From Cerioporus squamosus (taxonomy: Eukaryota; Basidiomycota; Agaricomycetes; Polyporales; Polyporaceae), in NCBI GenBank assembly GCA_022592435.1, contig JABYQS010000122.1, forward strand, positions 50,321 to 114,320: a stretch of DNA of 64,000 bases, in the 5' to 3' direction. Shown here one piece after another: positions 1 through 10,570 of the stretch. The translations under genes and the position numbers were made by a program. Under the pieces are notes generated by a model, which was not told the DNA's origin, did not search any database, and worked only from the letters and a program-made list of their open reading frames with translations. Positions within the stretch are counted from its first letter, which is position 1. Each line of letters starts with the position of its first letter.

Positions 1-399
1 GCTTCCGAAGCCCTGGCGTTCCCCCTTCCACGGGATGCAATACCTGATATCTTGTCCTCGGGATCCTAGGAGGTAGACCGGGCATGAGCCTGTGCGTTAA
101 ACGCCGTCTGGTGTCTTGGAAAATCCTAGTACTACAGTCCCTGTGATGTTATTGTCTGCTCTTACATTCGTTTCCCACACTCCATCGCCTGGCCTTACGG
201 CTTCCTGCAGTGTTGCCTCACGACACGCTTCTGTTGGGATACCTCTCGCATGCCCGATCTCCTGCCACTGGTCTGGACCTCCTGAGCATCGACGTCGCCG
301 TTCTTCCTTTGGTTCTGCGTGGACTACGATATACTCAACATCGGTGATGATAGCTATGTCTCAAGGAATTTTGAAGAAGGTTTTCAACGCTCTCGACAT
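1..399. other. 3' flank of YPLW-WD40 copy 1, no gene seen
   Basis: This stretch lies downstream of the minus-strand WD40 gene that stops at about 400. Short plus-strand open frames have no recognisable motif. I see no RNA gene and no clear repeat. Confidence 0.5.
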
Positions 400-3240
400 T
401 TATGCCTCTACATGATACGGCCCAGACACCGGGCGAATCCGCACCGTCCCATCATGCGAACCCGAGGCAAGCATGAGCCCATCGGGAGAGAACATCGCCG
501 ACGTGACGTTGTCATTGTGCTCGTTGAACGTCGTCGTGCACACCCCGTCGCTCGCCTTCCACAGGCGCACCGTGTTGTCCGACGCCGCAGACGCGATCCA
601 CTGGCCGTCCGGGGAGAACTCGACAGCGTTGATCATGCTGTCGTGCCCGTCGAGCGACAGGAGCCTCTCGCCGCTGTAGGAGTCGCACACCTTCACCGTC
701 GAGTCGCTTGACCCGGAGGCGACGCGCTTCCCGTCGGGGGAGAACGCGACGGACCACACGGGCCCGGTGTGCTCGTGCAAAATGACGAGAGCCTCGCCCG
801 TCTCCGCCTTCCAGATGCGGCTGCTCCCATCGTCCGACGCGGTCACGACGCGGTTTCCGTCCGGGGAGAACGCCGCCGCGCTCACCATGCCGCGGTGCCC
901 CTCGAGCACGGAGAGCGGCTCGGGGCTCTCAGCGTCGAGCTGCGCCGTCTCCCAAATGTAGCAGACGCTCTCCGTGCCCCCCGTCGCCATGCGCCGCCTG
1001 TCCCGCGAGAAGACGATGAAGGTCACCACCGCGGCGTTCTTCCCGATCGTCTTCTCGAGCGCGTAGGTGCCGGACCGCCAGATGTGCAGCTTGCCGTCGC
1101 TCGTGCCCGCGATGAGCTTCCTGCCGTCGGGCGTGTAGACGAGGGAGTGCACGGCGCTGTCGGGCACGATCTCCCTGATCTTCGTGCCCTCTGCGACGTC
1201 CCAGAGGATGATGCGCTCGTCTTGCGACGCGGACGCGAGCACGCGGTTGTCGCGCGAGAAGGCGAGGGCGGACACGGTGTCCTCGTGGCCCTCGAGGCGC
1301 TTCGGGCCTGCGTTCCGCGGACGTCCCAGATGACGATGCAGGTGTCCTCGGAGCCGCTGGCGGCGAAGCTGCCGTCCGCGGAGTATGTGAGGGCGGTCAC
1401 GGATCCGTCGTGGACGCTCGCTTGGGCACCGAACTCGGGACGTTTCCCTGCGGCCTTCTCCCCTGGCGGGGCACCCACGTCGAAAGCTCCATCGTCGTCT
1501 GTAGGGGCAAGACCTCCAATTGGATCTGGTATAGTGGCGGGGAACTGAGTAGTCACGTCCAACATCGACGCATCTGCGCGGGTGGTTCAGCGATCACGAC
1601 CTCGGACACAGCGCGTTAGACTCACCTTCTTCCTGTGGCGCATACGGCATCTGAGAGCTTGGAGAAGGATCTGCATATGGGAACTCTCCTGTAGATCGGG
1701 CTCGTTTGTGTGTTTGCTCTCCCTCTTCGAGGAGGTCGTCGTTCCTCCGTTTCCTTGCCACGCGATAGTCCGCTGCGATTGTGCCGACTATCCAGCCATC
1801 CGCATATTAGTGGAATGGACAATGGGAAGAGCTCGAGTACGCACCGCCCCGCTCATCGACCTCGATGGTAGGTCGAAGCTCCTCCAGCACCGCCGGCATG
1901 TCGTTCGCATTCGGGAACTCTCGGTCCTACACAAGGCTTGAGCCATGAGGAGGAGGAGGACGCCTCGGGGAACAGCTTACTGCGAAGATGGCATACAAGT
2001 CCAGATCGGAGGCGATCGCCACCTCTGTTTCAACGGATTGCTGCGGCGGGCGCGATGAGTACGAGCATGGCTGAATGGGATATAGACCACATACCGAGAG
2101 AATGTAGTCCAGCAGTATGTTGACTGGATCGTATCCCTGAGACGCGCTGATGAGCTTACTGATTCGAGCGATGAATGATTCGGTCCTGGGCGAAGAATGA
2201 GACAAACCTGCGCGATGTCGAATCCTTGCTCCGACTCGAACTCGTACTCCCCGCCCGTCATCATTGGAGCGTCCATCCCTGGGTTGTCTGGCCAGGCGGG
2301 AGCTGATGCGGGCCTCCAGCGGCCTGCATGGGCTCCTTGAGCGGCCACCAGAACGCCCGCCGCTTCATTTTGTAGTAATGCACGAAGAGACACTGGTTTG
2401 CAGGGTGTGGCGGGCTTGGTGTCGAGTACCCGGGGTACGTCAGCGACGGCCCCCAGGCGGGATGGAGCGCGGCTGCCGGGGACCGTGCCTGTAGTGTTCC
2501 GCGGGGAGTATCTGGTTGGAGATGTTGATAGACAGCCCTACGCTCGCGAAGGGACCGAAGTCGCCCGTCACGAAGCCCTCCGTCTTCCTGAACCTGTTCC
2601 CCTGGAACGCGGCGACGGCCCATTTCGAAGTCTTGGTCGTGCCGCAGACGAAGATGATGTCCTGCTCTTTGAGATCGAGGCCCCAGCTGTAGGACGCGTT
2701 GGCGAACTCGAGCCAGCTCTCGAAGTTGTCGCGCATGTAGTTCACGATGTGGCGCTTGGAGTCGATTTCTTTGCTCTGCGCAGGCGCATCTAGCAGGACG
2801 AACGCGCCGGAGTCGGACGTAGATTGGAACTTGATCCCAGCACCCGCCGATACTGGAGGGACCATGCTAGATGCGCATTGAGGGACAGAAACTGCGCATG
2901 TGGACGGAAACACGTACGTGCCAGCTCCGACATTCCCCTGCGCGTCCGTGGTGATCAAGCTCCGACTGCACACCATCTTCTGCATGATCCTGTCGCAAAC
3001 GGCGACAGAGAGATTCTGGGGCCTGAACACGTTGAAGTCCCGAGGGACGCCTTTATCGAGGTTGACGGGATCGTCGTGAGGCTGCATGGAGTTGAAGAGT
3101 GCGCGGAACTCGCCCGTTTTCAGCCACCCGACGTCCCCGATCTCGACCTCGCGCTCGTTGGGCTCCGGGATCCAGAGAGGGTGGCCATAGCCGACTGGGA
3201 GGAGTTGCTCAGCGTAGATGTCCCAGGGAGTGGTGCTCAT
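400..3240 (-). CDS. YPLW/GDVG-family protein fused to WD40 propeller, copy 1 (frame-broken)
   Basis: The start is the ATG at 3240. The N-terminal part has the family motifs YGHPLW, IGDVGWL, SKRHIVNYM, GTTKTSKWAVAAF, QCLFVHYYKMKRR and DPVNILLDYIL, the last near 2110. It then splices through exons encoding VAIASDLDLYAIF (about 2010-2040) and DREFPNANDM (about 1830-1910), and a small exon (about 1624-1668). That joins in phase with the WD40 part (1573 down to 400), so the WD40 block is not a separate gene. The propeller has repeats of the SPDGKRVASGSSDSTVKV type. At least three single-base frame breaks occur: near 2460-2490, near 2290-2310, and near 1300-1320 inside the first WD repeats. The YPLW part resembles abundant Agaricomycete hypothetical proteins; its function is unknown. 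WD40 domains are protein-binding platforms. The gene may be a pseudogene or may carry sequence errors. Confidence 0.75.
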
Positions 3241-4218
3241 CTGTGTAAAAGCAGGAGCGAAGAGAGTGATGAGTCCATCGATATATGGCCTAGGACATGC
3301 TGTGCGAATGAGCGGACATGTGTGAACCTTATATTCAGGAAGCACCCAGGCTGTACACAGGCTGTACGCCTTCCTGGCTGAGGTGCGTGAACATCGCTCT
3401 GGGGAGAGAAGGCGTTGAGATAGGGATAGGGTAAGCTTCTCCGCTTGTAGATCAACTCATGCCTTGCTCGGATGTGAGCCCAGGGCTGCGATGACAGAAG
3501 GTTAGAGATGCACGCCGCAGTGCGGCGATGTGGCGATGGTTGACATGAGGGTTGTCGGCATTCAGATCTATCCATATGCGATTGAAGTCAGTTTCCTGCA
3601 TCACCTCGAGACTGCGTGAAGGTCAAGAACGATATGGTGCACACCTTCATAGCATCGTTAGTAACTTCAGAGCGTTGTTCAACCGCGCTCGCCACTTGCC
3701 GGGTTTCGCGGCCTGGCAATTACGTAACATGACATCCGGTTGAGGCGGCCCTTACTTAGGCTCCCTCGGTCTCCCGGACGTCGATGTAGTTCTCAGTACT
3801 CAGTACTCAGAGCTAAGCATCGCTGGCCTGCGAACATCCGTGAAGTCGATATATCTGGGAGATGATGTGTCTCACTCCCGTTCCTGTGGCACTTCGTTCG
3901 CTCCACGGCTCGCCAACTTCGCAGTACTAGACTCCGAGAGGGGTTGTCTTTCGATTCGCCACAGTACATTCTCTTCGAGACAAGGTGACTCGAATGTCGC
4001 GCTCATTTACATTTGATGGTGCCAACATAATCTCCTGGAAACAGATGGCATACTCTCGCTTATCACTCCATATTTCAGACATATTCTATAAGAGCAGAGG
4101 TGCTTCGGTGCATCGTCCAACATACTCAATCCTTCCCTTCAGCTGAATCAGCTATTGTCAGACGGCCTCATAGCTCCTCCCTCAACACCCATCTCCTTCG
4201 CTTGACCACACTCCCCCC
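3241..4218. promoter_or_regulatory. Divergent intergenic region between YPLW copies 1 and 2
   Basis: The 978-bp gap separates two divergently transcribed family members and should hold both promoters. TATA-like runs are visible near 3279-3287 (for copy 1) and near 4085-4093, about 130 bp before the copy 2 start. A short direct repeat of CTCAGTA lies near 3793-3815. I see no coding exon. Promoter assignment is inference from position. Confidence 0.35.
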
Positions 4219-5759
4219 ATGGCTCCGAATGATCTCCAGCCCCATGACCGCTACGCTAAGCAGCTCTTTGCTCTGGGGTATGGTTATCCCGTATGGGACG
4301 GTGACCCGGAGGACTCGGACGATCCCAAAAAGGAGATATTGGTGGGATCGGTTGCGCATGCCAGAGATGGCAGGCTATGGACCATCTTAAATACCACGAA
4401 ACCCGCAGATCATCCCCTAAACCAAGCGAACAGCGATCCTCTTCCCAACGACTTCAAAATGCTGCCAGAAAACATGGCAACGCTTCAGTTCAATGCCATC
4501 ACCGACATGAACGTCCTCCATCGCAATAATGTCAACTCCAGGAAGGTTTCCGTAGAGCTGAATGGAGGAAGGTGAGCCTATGTTTGTGGCCGCTTCTATC
4601 TTGCAGTTGATTTATCCTTTGGTGCAGCTTGGATGGACTGTTCTCAGCCGGCCGCACATTCGACTTTTCCTGGCAGGGGCAAACCGCCGCGATCCTCCTC
4701 TTGGATACACCAGCGGTAAAGGAGGTGATCGTCGACAAACGACACATTGTCACCTATATGCGGAATAACTTCGAACACTGGGAGGTTTTTATCAACGAGA
4801 CACTTGGCCTCGGGATCAAACCCGATGACATCTGGTTCATCACCGGGACTACCAAGACGACAAGATGGATGTCCGCCGCGTTACATGGAGAGGCTCGTGG
4901 GGGTTCGGCCTCTATACAGGGCGGATTTGCGAGCGTTGCCATGTCCAACTTCTCTGTGCATTTTGAACAGTCTTCCAGAGGTCTGCGGACCACGAAGTAT
5001 GGTCCACGACGACAGCCACAGAGCAGCTCGCCGTCCCAGGCAGTTCTTGCTCCCGGCGACTCGACTGCCTCGTCTGTTGCTCTCGTGCGGAATCAATGTG
5101 TATTCGTTCACTACTACCGGATGAAGAAACGGTCGTGGATGGCAGCCACTGCTGGTCCTCCTCGTTATCTGAATCTTCTTAGAAGCCTGTCTCTGAGTCG
5201 TATGACTCATTCGCGGCGACGGAAGGGACACCGCAGTTCTCGTTTCTCCCATCAGAAGGCAGTTGATGAAGAACAGCCAGATGACGAGGAAAAGTTCGAA
5301 GAGGCTACTCCTCCCACCAGAGTACGTCGTCGCAGTGGTGCTTCCTTGTAGTGACTGACGTTATGATCAGCATTTCGACCCCGTGGACGCATTGCTCGAT
5401 CATATCCTGGAGGTACGCTGTCCTCTATGTAGTCGTTATTTCCTTCCTGATCGCGTGCGCGCAAGAATTCGGAGGCTGAGATTGCAGTCGCCTGTGATCG
5501 TGACATCATCGCCATGTTCAAGGTTCGAGCTGCTCGCAGTCAGTGTGGGTGTGTACGTGCTAACGTTCATGGCACTCAGGACCAAGGGATTCCGGATGAT
5601 CTGAAGGCCGCGATTGACGCACTCAAGCCTACCATAGATGTGGAAGATGGAGGTGCGTCCAACACGTCTGCGGGAGCGACTCATATTTGACCGTCGTCTT
5701 GAACAGTTGCAACCGTCGTCGTCGTCGACCCGAGCGAGGAGACCCTTGCAGCCAAGTGA
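4219..5759 (+). CDS. YPLW/GDVG-family protein, copy 2 (stand-alone, intact)
   Basis: Six exons join with consistent phase: 4219-4571, 4628-5321, 5371-5412, 5466-5522, 5580-5652 and 5707-5759. They give 423 residues with no frame break, which makes this the best reference copy in the window. Motifs in order are GYGYPVW (about residue 20), LVGSVAHARDG in the GDVG position, DKRHIVTYMRNNF, FITGTTKTTRW, QCVFVHYYRMKKR, FDPVDALLDHILE, EIAVACDRDIIAMF and IPDDLKAAIDALKPTIDVED. The final exon adds only a short tail where copies 1 and 3 add a WD40 domain. No signal peptide or membrane span is seen. The family is a large uncharacterised group in mushrooms (from memory). Its biochemical role is unknown, and I do not infer one. 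Confidence 0.8.
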
Positions 5760-6179
5760 TTTCCATCCCCGAATGCTTCCAGTATTGACGTTGCGCTATC
5801 TGATTGCTGTCTGGATTGTCCGCTGTGTTTTCGAATGGTATTGCTGTCGACGTGTTGTACGCTTCTGTCATGTTGGTTCCGGTTAGTTTCCGGATGTCAG
5901 ATGAATGAAATTGGATGTCCCTACCGAGTCAATGATTGTATCTCTATGGCGGCACTAGTCACATTGAGCTATAGCTATGGTTGTCAGCTTACAATGCATA
6001 CGAACACCGTGGCCCAGTGTTTGTAGGTAATAGTTGATCTAGTGAGTAGTCAGTAAGTGGTGGTAAGTGGAGATCCGTCGTGTCTGGATCGTCGGACCGC
6101 ACGATGCGGCTGTGGAACCGAAGACGCTGTCAACATTCTAGTGGGCCCAGAGTAAGCCCGTCTCAAGTCTGCGGAGGAG
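5760..6179. pseudogene. Intergenic stretch with a WD40 relic at about 6076-6121
   Basis: Nothing genic is seen except a short plus-strand stretch at about 6076-6121. It reads VSGSSDRTMRLWN, the end of a typical WD repeat, and runs out of homology quickly. It lies just downstream of copy 2, where a WD40 domain would sit if copy 2 had once been a fusion, and just outside the left inverted block. It is short enough that chance or a different WD40 source cannot be excluded. Confidence 0.35.
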
Positions 6180-7425
6180 GAGGAGGTAATATTTTGGCAG
6201 AGATAAGGTACAGGTGTCTACTACCACGAAATCGTCAAGTAGCCTCGTGTTCGCGCTCAAGCGCTGCCCACGGCGTCCTGAATGCCCGGGCTCTGGAGAG
6301 ATGTCTGGACTGTCTGGCGGACGCCAAGCCAGACTGTGATCGGATCATCGGCACATCAGCCGCCGGCGTTCCTGGCGCTAGTCGTCATGCAAGCTGAATA
6401 TCGTTCAAGTGGCGATCCCCTGCAGCACTCCTTCCGTCTGTACCGCATTGCTACAGCAACTCGTACATAACCTCACTAGTACTGCTCTCAACACCCCCTC
6501 TGCCTGTTTTCCTCCCTCTTCATCTACCCTCAGTTTCGTCATAGCAATGCATGTCTGGTCAAACATCCTCAGCCCATTGTGTGTTCACGCAAGCACTACC
6601 CACAACAGTACCCGCACCTCCACGCATAGAGTCTGCTGTTACGTAAGTCCTCCTCTCACCTATAACCACTTTGCTGCACAGCAACGCCTGCTGCTGCCGT
6701 GACAGATGCAGACGGATGGTGTGATATCTTCCCAAATGCGGGAACTCACTGACGTACTGCTGCAGCATCGGGGCCCCTCTGACATCTTCCGCACAGAGCC
6801 AAGTGACGCGCCGCTGCAGGCAGCGTCAGATGAGGTACGGACCCCTTTGACATCTTCCGCACGCCGGCAGCCAAGTTGCGCGACGCTGCAGCGGCGCGTC
6901 AGATGAGGTACGGACTCCTTTGACATCTTCCGCACGCCGGCAGCCAAGTTGCGCGACGCTGCAGCGGCGCGTCAGATGAGGTACGGACCCCTTTGACATC
7001 TTCCGCACGCCGGCAGCCAAGTTGCGCGACGCTGTAGCGGCGCGTCAGATGCGGTACGGACCCCTTTGACATCTTCCGCACGCCGGCAGCCAAGTTGCGC
7101 GACGCTGTAGCGGCGCGTCAGATGCGGTACGGACCCCTTTGACATCTTCCGCACGCCGGCAGCCAAGTTGCGCGACGCTGTAGCGGCGCGTCAGATGCGG
7201 TACGGACCCCTTTGACATCTTCCGCACGCCGGCAGCCAAGTCACGCAACGCTGCAGCGGCGCGTCAGATGAGGTACGGGCCCCTTTGACATCTTCCGCAC
7301 TCCGGGAGCCAAGTTGCGCGACACTGCAGCCGCGCGTCAGAGGTGGTACCGACACCTCTGACATCTTCCGCAATCCGGGAGCCAAGTGCCGCCCCGCTGC
7401 AGCGCCGCGTGACATACGATACTGA
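6180..7425 (+). repeat. Left inverted block of the putative 26-kb element
   Basis: A segment at about 6190-6330 is matched, in reverse complement, by about 32310-32460. The core is 24 bp starting with GGAGAGATGTCTGG at 6296, followed after an indel by GACGCCAAG. Weaker shared stretches (TAAT..GGCAGAG and GGAGG runs) extend outward. The block continues inward into the 73-bp array, whose motifs also recur inverted on the right. The exact outer end and any target duplication could not be set by eye. Confidence 0.6.
6781..7425 (+). repeat. 73-bp tandem repeat array, nine copies
   Basis: The motif GACATCTTCCGCA begins at 6781, 6849, 6922, 6995, 7068, 7141, 7214, 7287 and 7360. Spacing is exactly 73 bp except for the first unit (68). 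Middle units are nearly identical and edge units diverge, as expected of an unequal-exchange minisatellite. Each unit also has GCCGGCAGCCAAGTTGCG and GCGGCGCGTCAGATG. Overlapping open frames here are artefacts of the repeat. It lies inside the left inverted block, so it may be a subterminal repeat array of a transposon. Confidence 0.9.
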
Positions 7426-8122
7426 CGGCCGGTATGCCATCTCCCTGACCCCGGCAACTATGTTGACCTATGTTCTCCCAGTCCTCATTCCGACCAAGCA
7501 ACCCAGTCTACAAGTTAGTATCTGTCGCAATGCGACAGCTATTGAGGTATGTCATTGCCACCCTTCCTCATCGTCTAGGTCGTTCTTGTTTCCATGTGTC
7601 TTTCACTGACATGATCCCTGTTGCTACAGTCACATGTACGTGCCCTGCTGAAGGTCTGCTTCAGCATCGCGCCACTCAAACATTGGAATATCATGCACAG
7701 ATCGAGATGCCTTGAGTGCTGTTTGCACAATGGGTCCTTGGAGAAGAGCTTCCCAGGACGTTTAACATACTGAGAAGTGTCGCAAATGCAGCAGTTAAGT
7801 GTTACGCGGTAGGTCTTTGCTTGTACTTGTCCCCAACGCTGAACTTATGACCTCTGATCTCTCCACTGCAACCTGTGGTATTCTGTCAAACCTTGTCCAT
7901 ACTTAGTGAGCAAATTCCCCAACGGTAAGTATCCCCTCGTATCGGCTGGCCGGTGGTCTGTTCTCCATTTCAGGTAATGTGGCTGACCAGATCCTATACA
8001 GTTCTTGCCCAGACGTTTCTCATGTGGTCGCGCCAGGTAACCTTCACTATGTATTGCAGTCCTTCCCCTCTCACCAGCTACCCTTCACGCCTGCACTCCA
8101 GATCGTGTGTCCCCTGCACACC
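7426..8122. other. Upstream region of the GRF-like gene, nothing else seen
   Basis: This is T/C-rich sequence between the tandem array and the ATG at 8123. Short open frames have no recognisable motif. It probably holds the promoter and leader of the gene at 8123. Confidence 0.4.
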
Positions 8123-10217
8123 ATGCCCGCTGACACAGACGATGATGTCGACGTCCCTCAGCTCTCTCACCTCGAGCGCTGCCCGAAGTGCACGACTGGC
8201 TGGCTGACGGTCCCCACCATGGCGACCGGCCGTAACACGCCCAGCAACAAAGACCGCTGGTATCAGATGGTTAGTACCTTCCCTGCTCGCCTCCGACAGC
8301 CTTGTACTTTTGCTATCTGGTGCCTGACATCCCCTTTCAGTGCTCCAACAAGCTGCATGGTAGCCCGCTCCATTGCAACTTCTTCAAATGGCGCGACATT
8401 GGACCCAACCCTATCAAGCGTGGCAAGCTCCCCGCTGGCACTGCGAGCAAACGTTGCAAGGGCTACGTTTGCACCCATGGGCGAGGGTCCAGGGTGGTCA
8501 ACGCTGAGTGCCTTTTCGGCCTTTGCCAGACCTGTTGCGTCCATCTCCACGTCACCATCACTGGCACGCCCTTGTGCAGCTGCAAAAAGCATGAGAACGC
8601 CCTGGGGGAGGGTCGTAGTAAGTCTGTACTGTATCACTGAAAGTACCGCGCTCAATGACGGGTATCCCTTGCAGCTCTGTTCCACCTGCCTGACGACGCC
8701 ATCCTACCGACCATCACCTATCCCCCGTACTGGCAGCCCCCATCTCCATCATCCGCACCGGCTTCCTTACAACCAGAGCCAGATGACCCCGGTGACGCTC
8801 CCAGCCCGCCCCGCCCTCGTCGCACCCAAGGCAGCGCTGCTGGCAGGGCTCGCGGTGGCCGAGGCGGTGTTACAGCTGGTCGACGAGCTGCTCCTGCTCC
8901 TGCAGCCGTTCAGTCTGAGTCTACCGCGCCCTCAGCATGCCAGGGATCCAACCACCGTTCGACCTACGCCATCTCCTTCTCGCCTGTCTACGACTACACT
9001 CTCTATCAAGCTCAGATGATCGAGCAGCAGCGGCTTGACCAGGCGGCGATGTCGAAGCAAGTGGGGCACCCGCAGATGCGAATGACAGATGTCTTCTGGT
9101 GGGATGAGGTTCGTCTATGGCAACAGGCGTTCTTCTCTGTCTGTCGCTCACCCTTGCATCTGAACAGAACGGCAAACCTGCACGAGAGATCCGGGTGCAA
9201 ATCCCAAACGACCCATGGTTCCATCCTCGCGACTCTACTTACCTCGTCAATCGCTTCTCCCTCAAGGATGGGGCGTTGTTTCAGTTCTACGACTGGCGCA
9301 AGGATACATGGATTGATGGTGGGCTCGACTCCGTCCCTCTGCACGTCGACCTCTCGGGCGAACTTCACTATCGCTCGCAGGGTGTGACTTGGAGCCCTGA
9401 CATGCCGGGTGCCTCCATGCCCTGCCCGCTTCCCGCCTCTGCAACCTCTCTTACGCCTGCATCTGCCGCTCCCCTGCCCAGTACCCCCTCGTCACGCGCG
9501 CTGGGCAAACAGCCTTCTTCCGGGCCAGTCATTGACCTGACCGACGAGGACGACGCAGCCTCCTCAGTTACACCTACTGCTGCCTCTTTCCTCCTCCATC
9601 GCTCCCATGTGACGTCGACACCGTCATCCAGTTCTCGAGACAGCGCAACTCCTTCGTCTCGCTTCTCGACCCCATCCTCTGTTGGCGCCTGGTCAACCCC
9701 TTCCCAGCGCGCAGACTTTGACTATGGCACTCCGTCCTTCCTCAACGATGACTGGAGCGGCCTTGCAATCAGCGACGCAGTGCCTGCTGCGTCCTCCTCC
9801 TCTGTCATCCCTGCTGCCTCCCCCTCCGCCGTCACGCCCACTCGCTCATCTTCTCCAATCATGAAGTCTCGGTCTGCGTCTTCCTCAACCTTGACACTCT
9901 CTGATGGCGGCTTGGATCTTGAGCCGGCCCCTCGTGGCCCGACCGCGACTGGGTGGCCGTGGATGTACGCATGCGACATGATTGCGGGCTTCAAAGCCTT
10001 GGAGGCACTGCGTCGCACAGGCCTCAAGAACTCTGCAGCCTTCCCCAACGCATTCCGCGGACACAAGTATATTCGTGGCACGTTCAACGAGAACCTGGCT
10101 GTATACAAAGCCGCTCAAGAGGTGCCTGGAGAGCTCGAGCATTGGAGAGAGCTGGGTCGTCAGGATAGCGGTAAGTGGTCCGAATTCCGTAAGAAATGGG
10201 GTCGTAAGCGTTCGTAG
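8123..10217 (+). CDS. GRF-like zinc-finger, disordered nuclear-type protein (unknown function)
   Basis: Four exons join in phase: 8123-8269, 8341-8617, 8675-9108 and 9168-10217, giving 635 residues. Residues 20-66 fit a GRF-type zinc finger: C20-x2-C23, then C50, C61 and the NFFKW ending. GRF fingers are known nucleic-acid-binding modules in nucleases, topoisomerases and mobile-element proteins. A second Cys/His-rich cluster follows at about 80-120 (with CLFGLCQTCC and CSCKKH). The middle is Pro/Ser-rich with a SUMO-interaction-like VIDLTDEDD segment at about residue 405. The C-terminus has a conserved-looking WPWMYACDM block and a basic end. The whole-protein pattern recalls an expanded family of Agaricomycete hypothetical proteins (from memory, not checked). 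It lies inside the inverted-repeat-bounded region and could be cargo. Confidence 0.75.
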
Positions 10218-10570
10218 CTTCCGTGCTTGTATCTTTGTTTATACCAGTGTAAACATGTCAATAAGAAGCATCAGCCGCCAATCAATTGTTCCCATTGTAA
10301 TTACGTGTTGTTTGCAACCAGATACCAAACCAAGCATGAGGTTACTTACCTGGCTGGAACATCGGGTTGCACCGGAACGGGGCGTCGGAAACATCATCCT
10401 CTTGTCGCTCTTCTCATCACCCCACATGCCTCTGCCGACGAGAACTCTGCTTGCCTCTGCCACTCTCTTCGCCTGGACCTCCTCTCTTTAGACTCTATCG
10501 CATTGTTCAGTTACCAGTCCCCCCACGCTCAAAGAGCAGTAGAACTCCCTTCGGTGCTCTCAACCTCAGC
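10218..10570. other. Intergenic gap between two same-strand genes
   Basis: The 353-bp stretch runs between the stop at 10215-10217 and the ATG at 10571. It is pyrimidine-rich in its second half, consistent with a fungal promoter. No gene is seen. Confidence 0.4.

Noticed and set aside
400..3240. NLR-type (NACHT-WD40) immune receptor
   Set aside because: No Walker A/B or other NTPase motif lies between the N-terminal domain and the WD40 repeats, so the label is not supported.
6781..7425. CRISPR-like regular spacing
   Set aside because: The 73-bp units are contiguous with no unique spacers and the genome is eukaryotic; it is a minisatellite.
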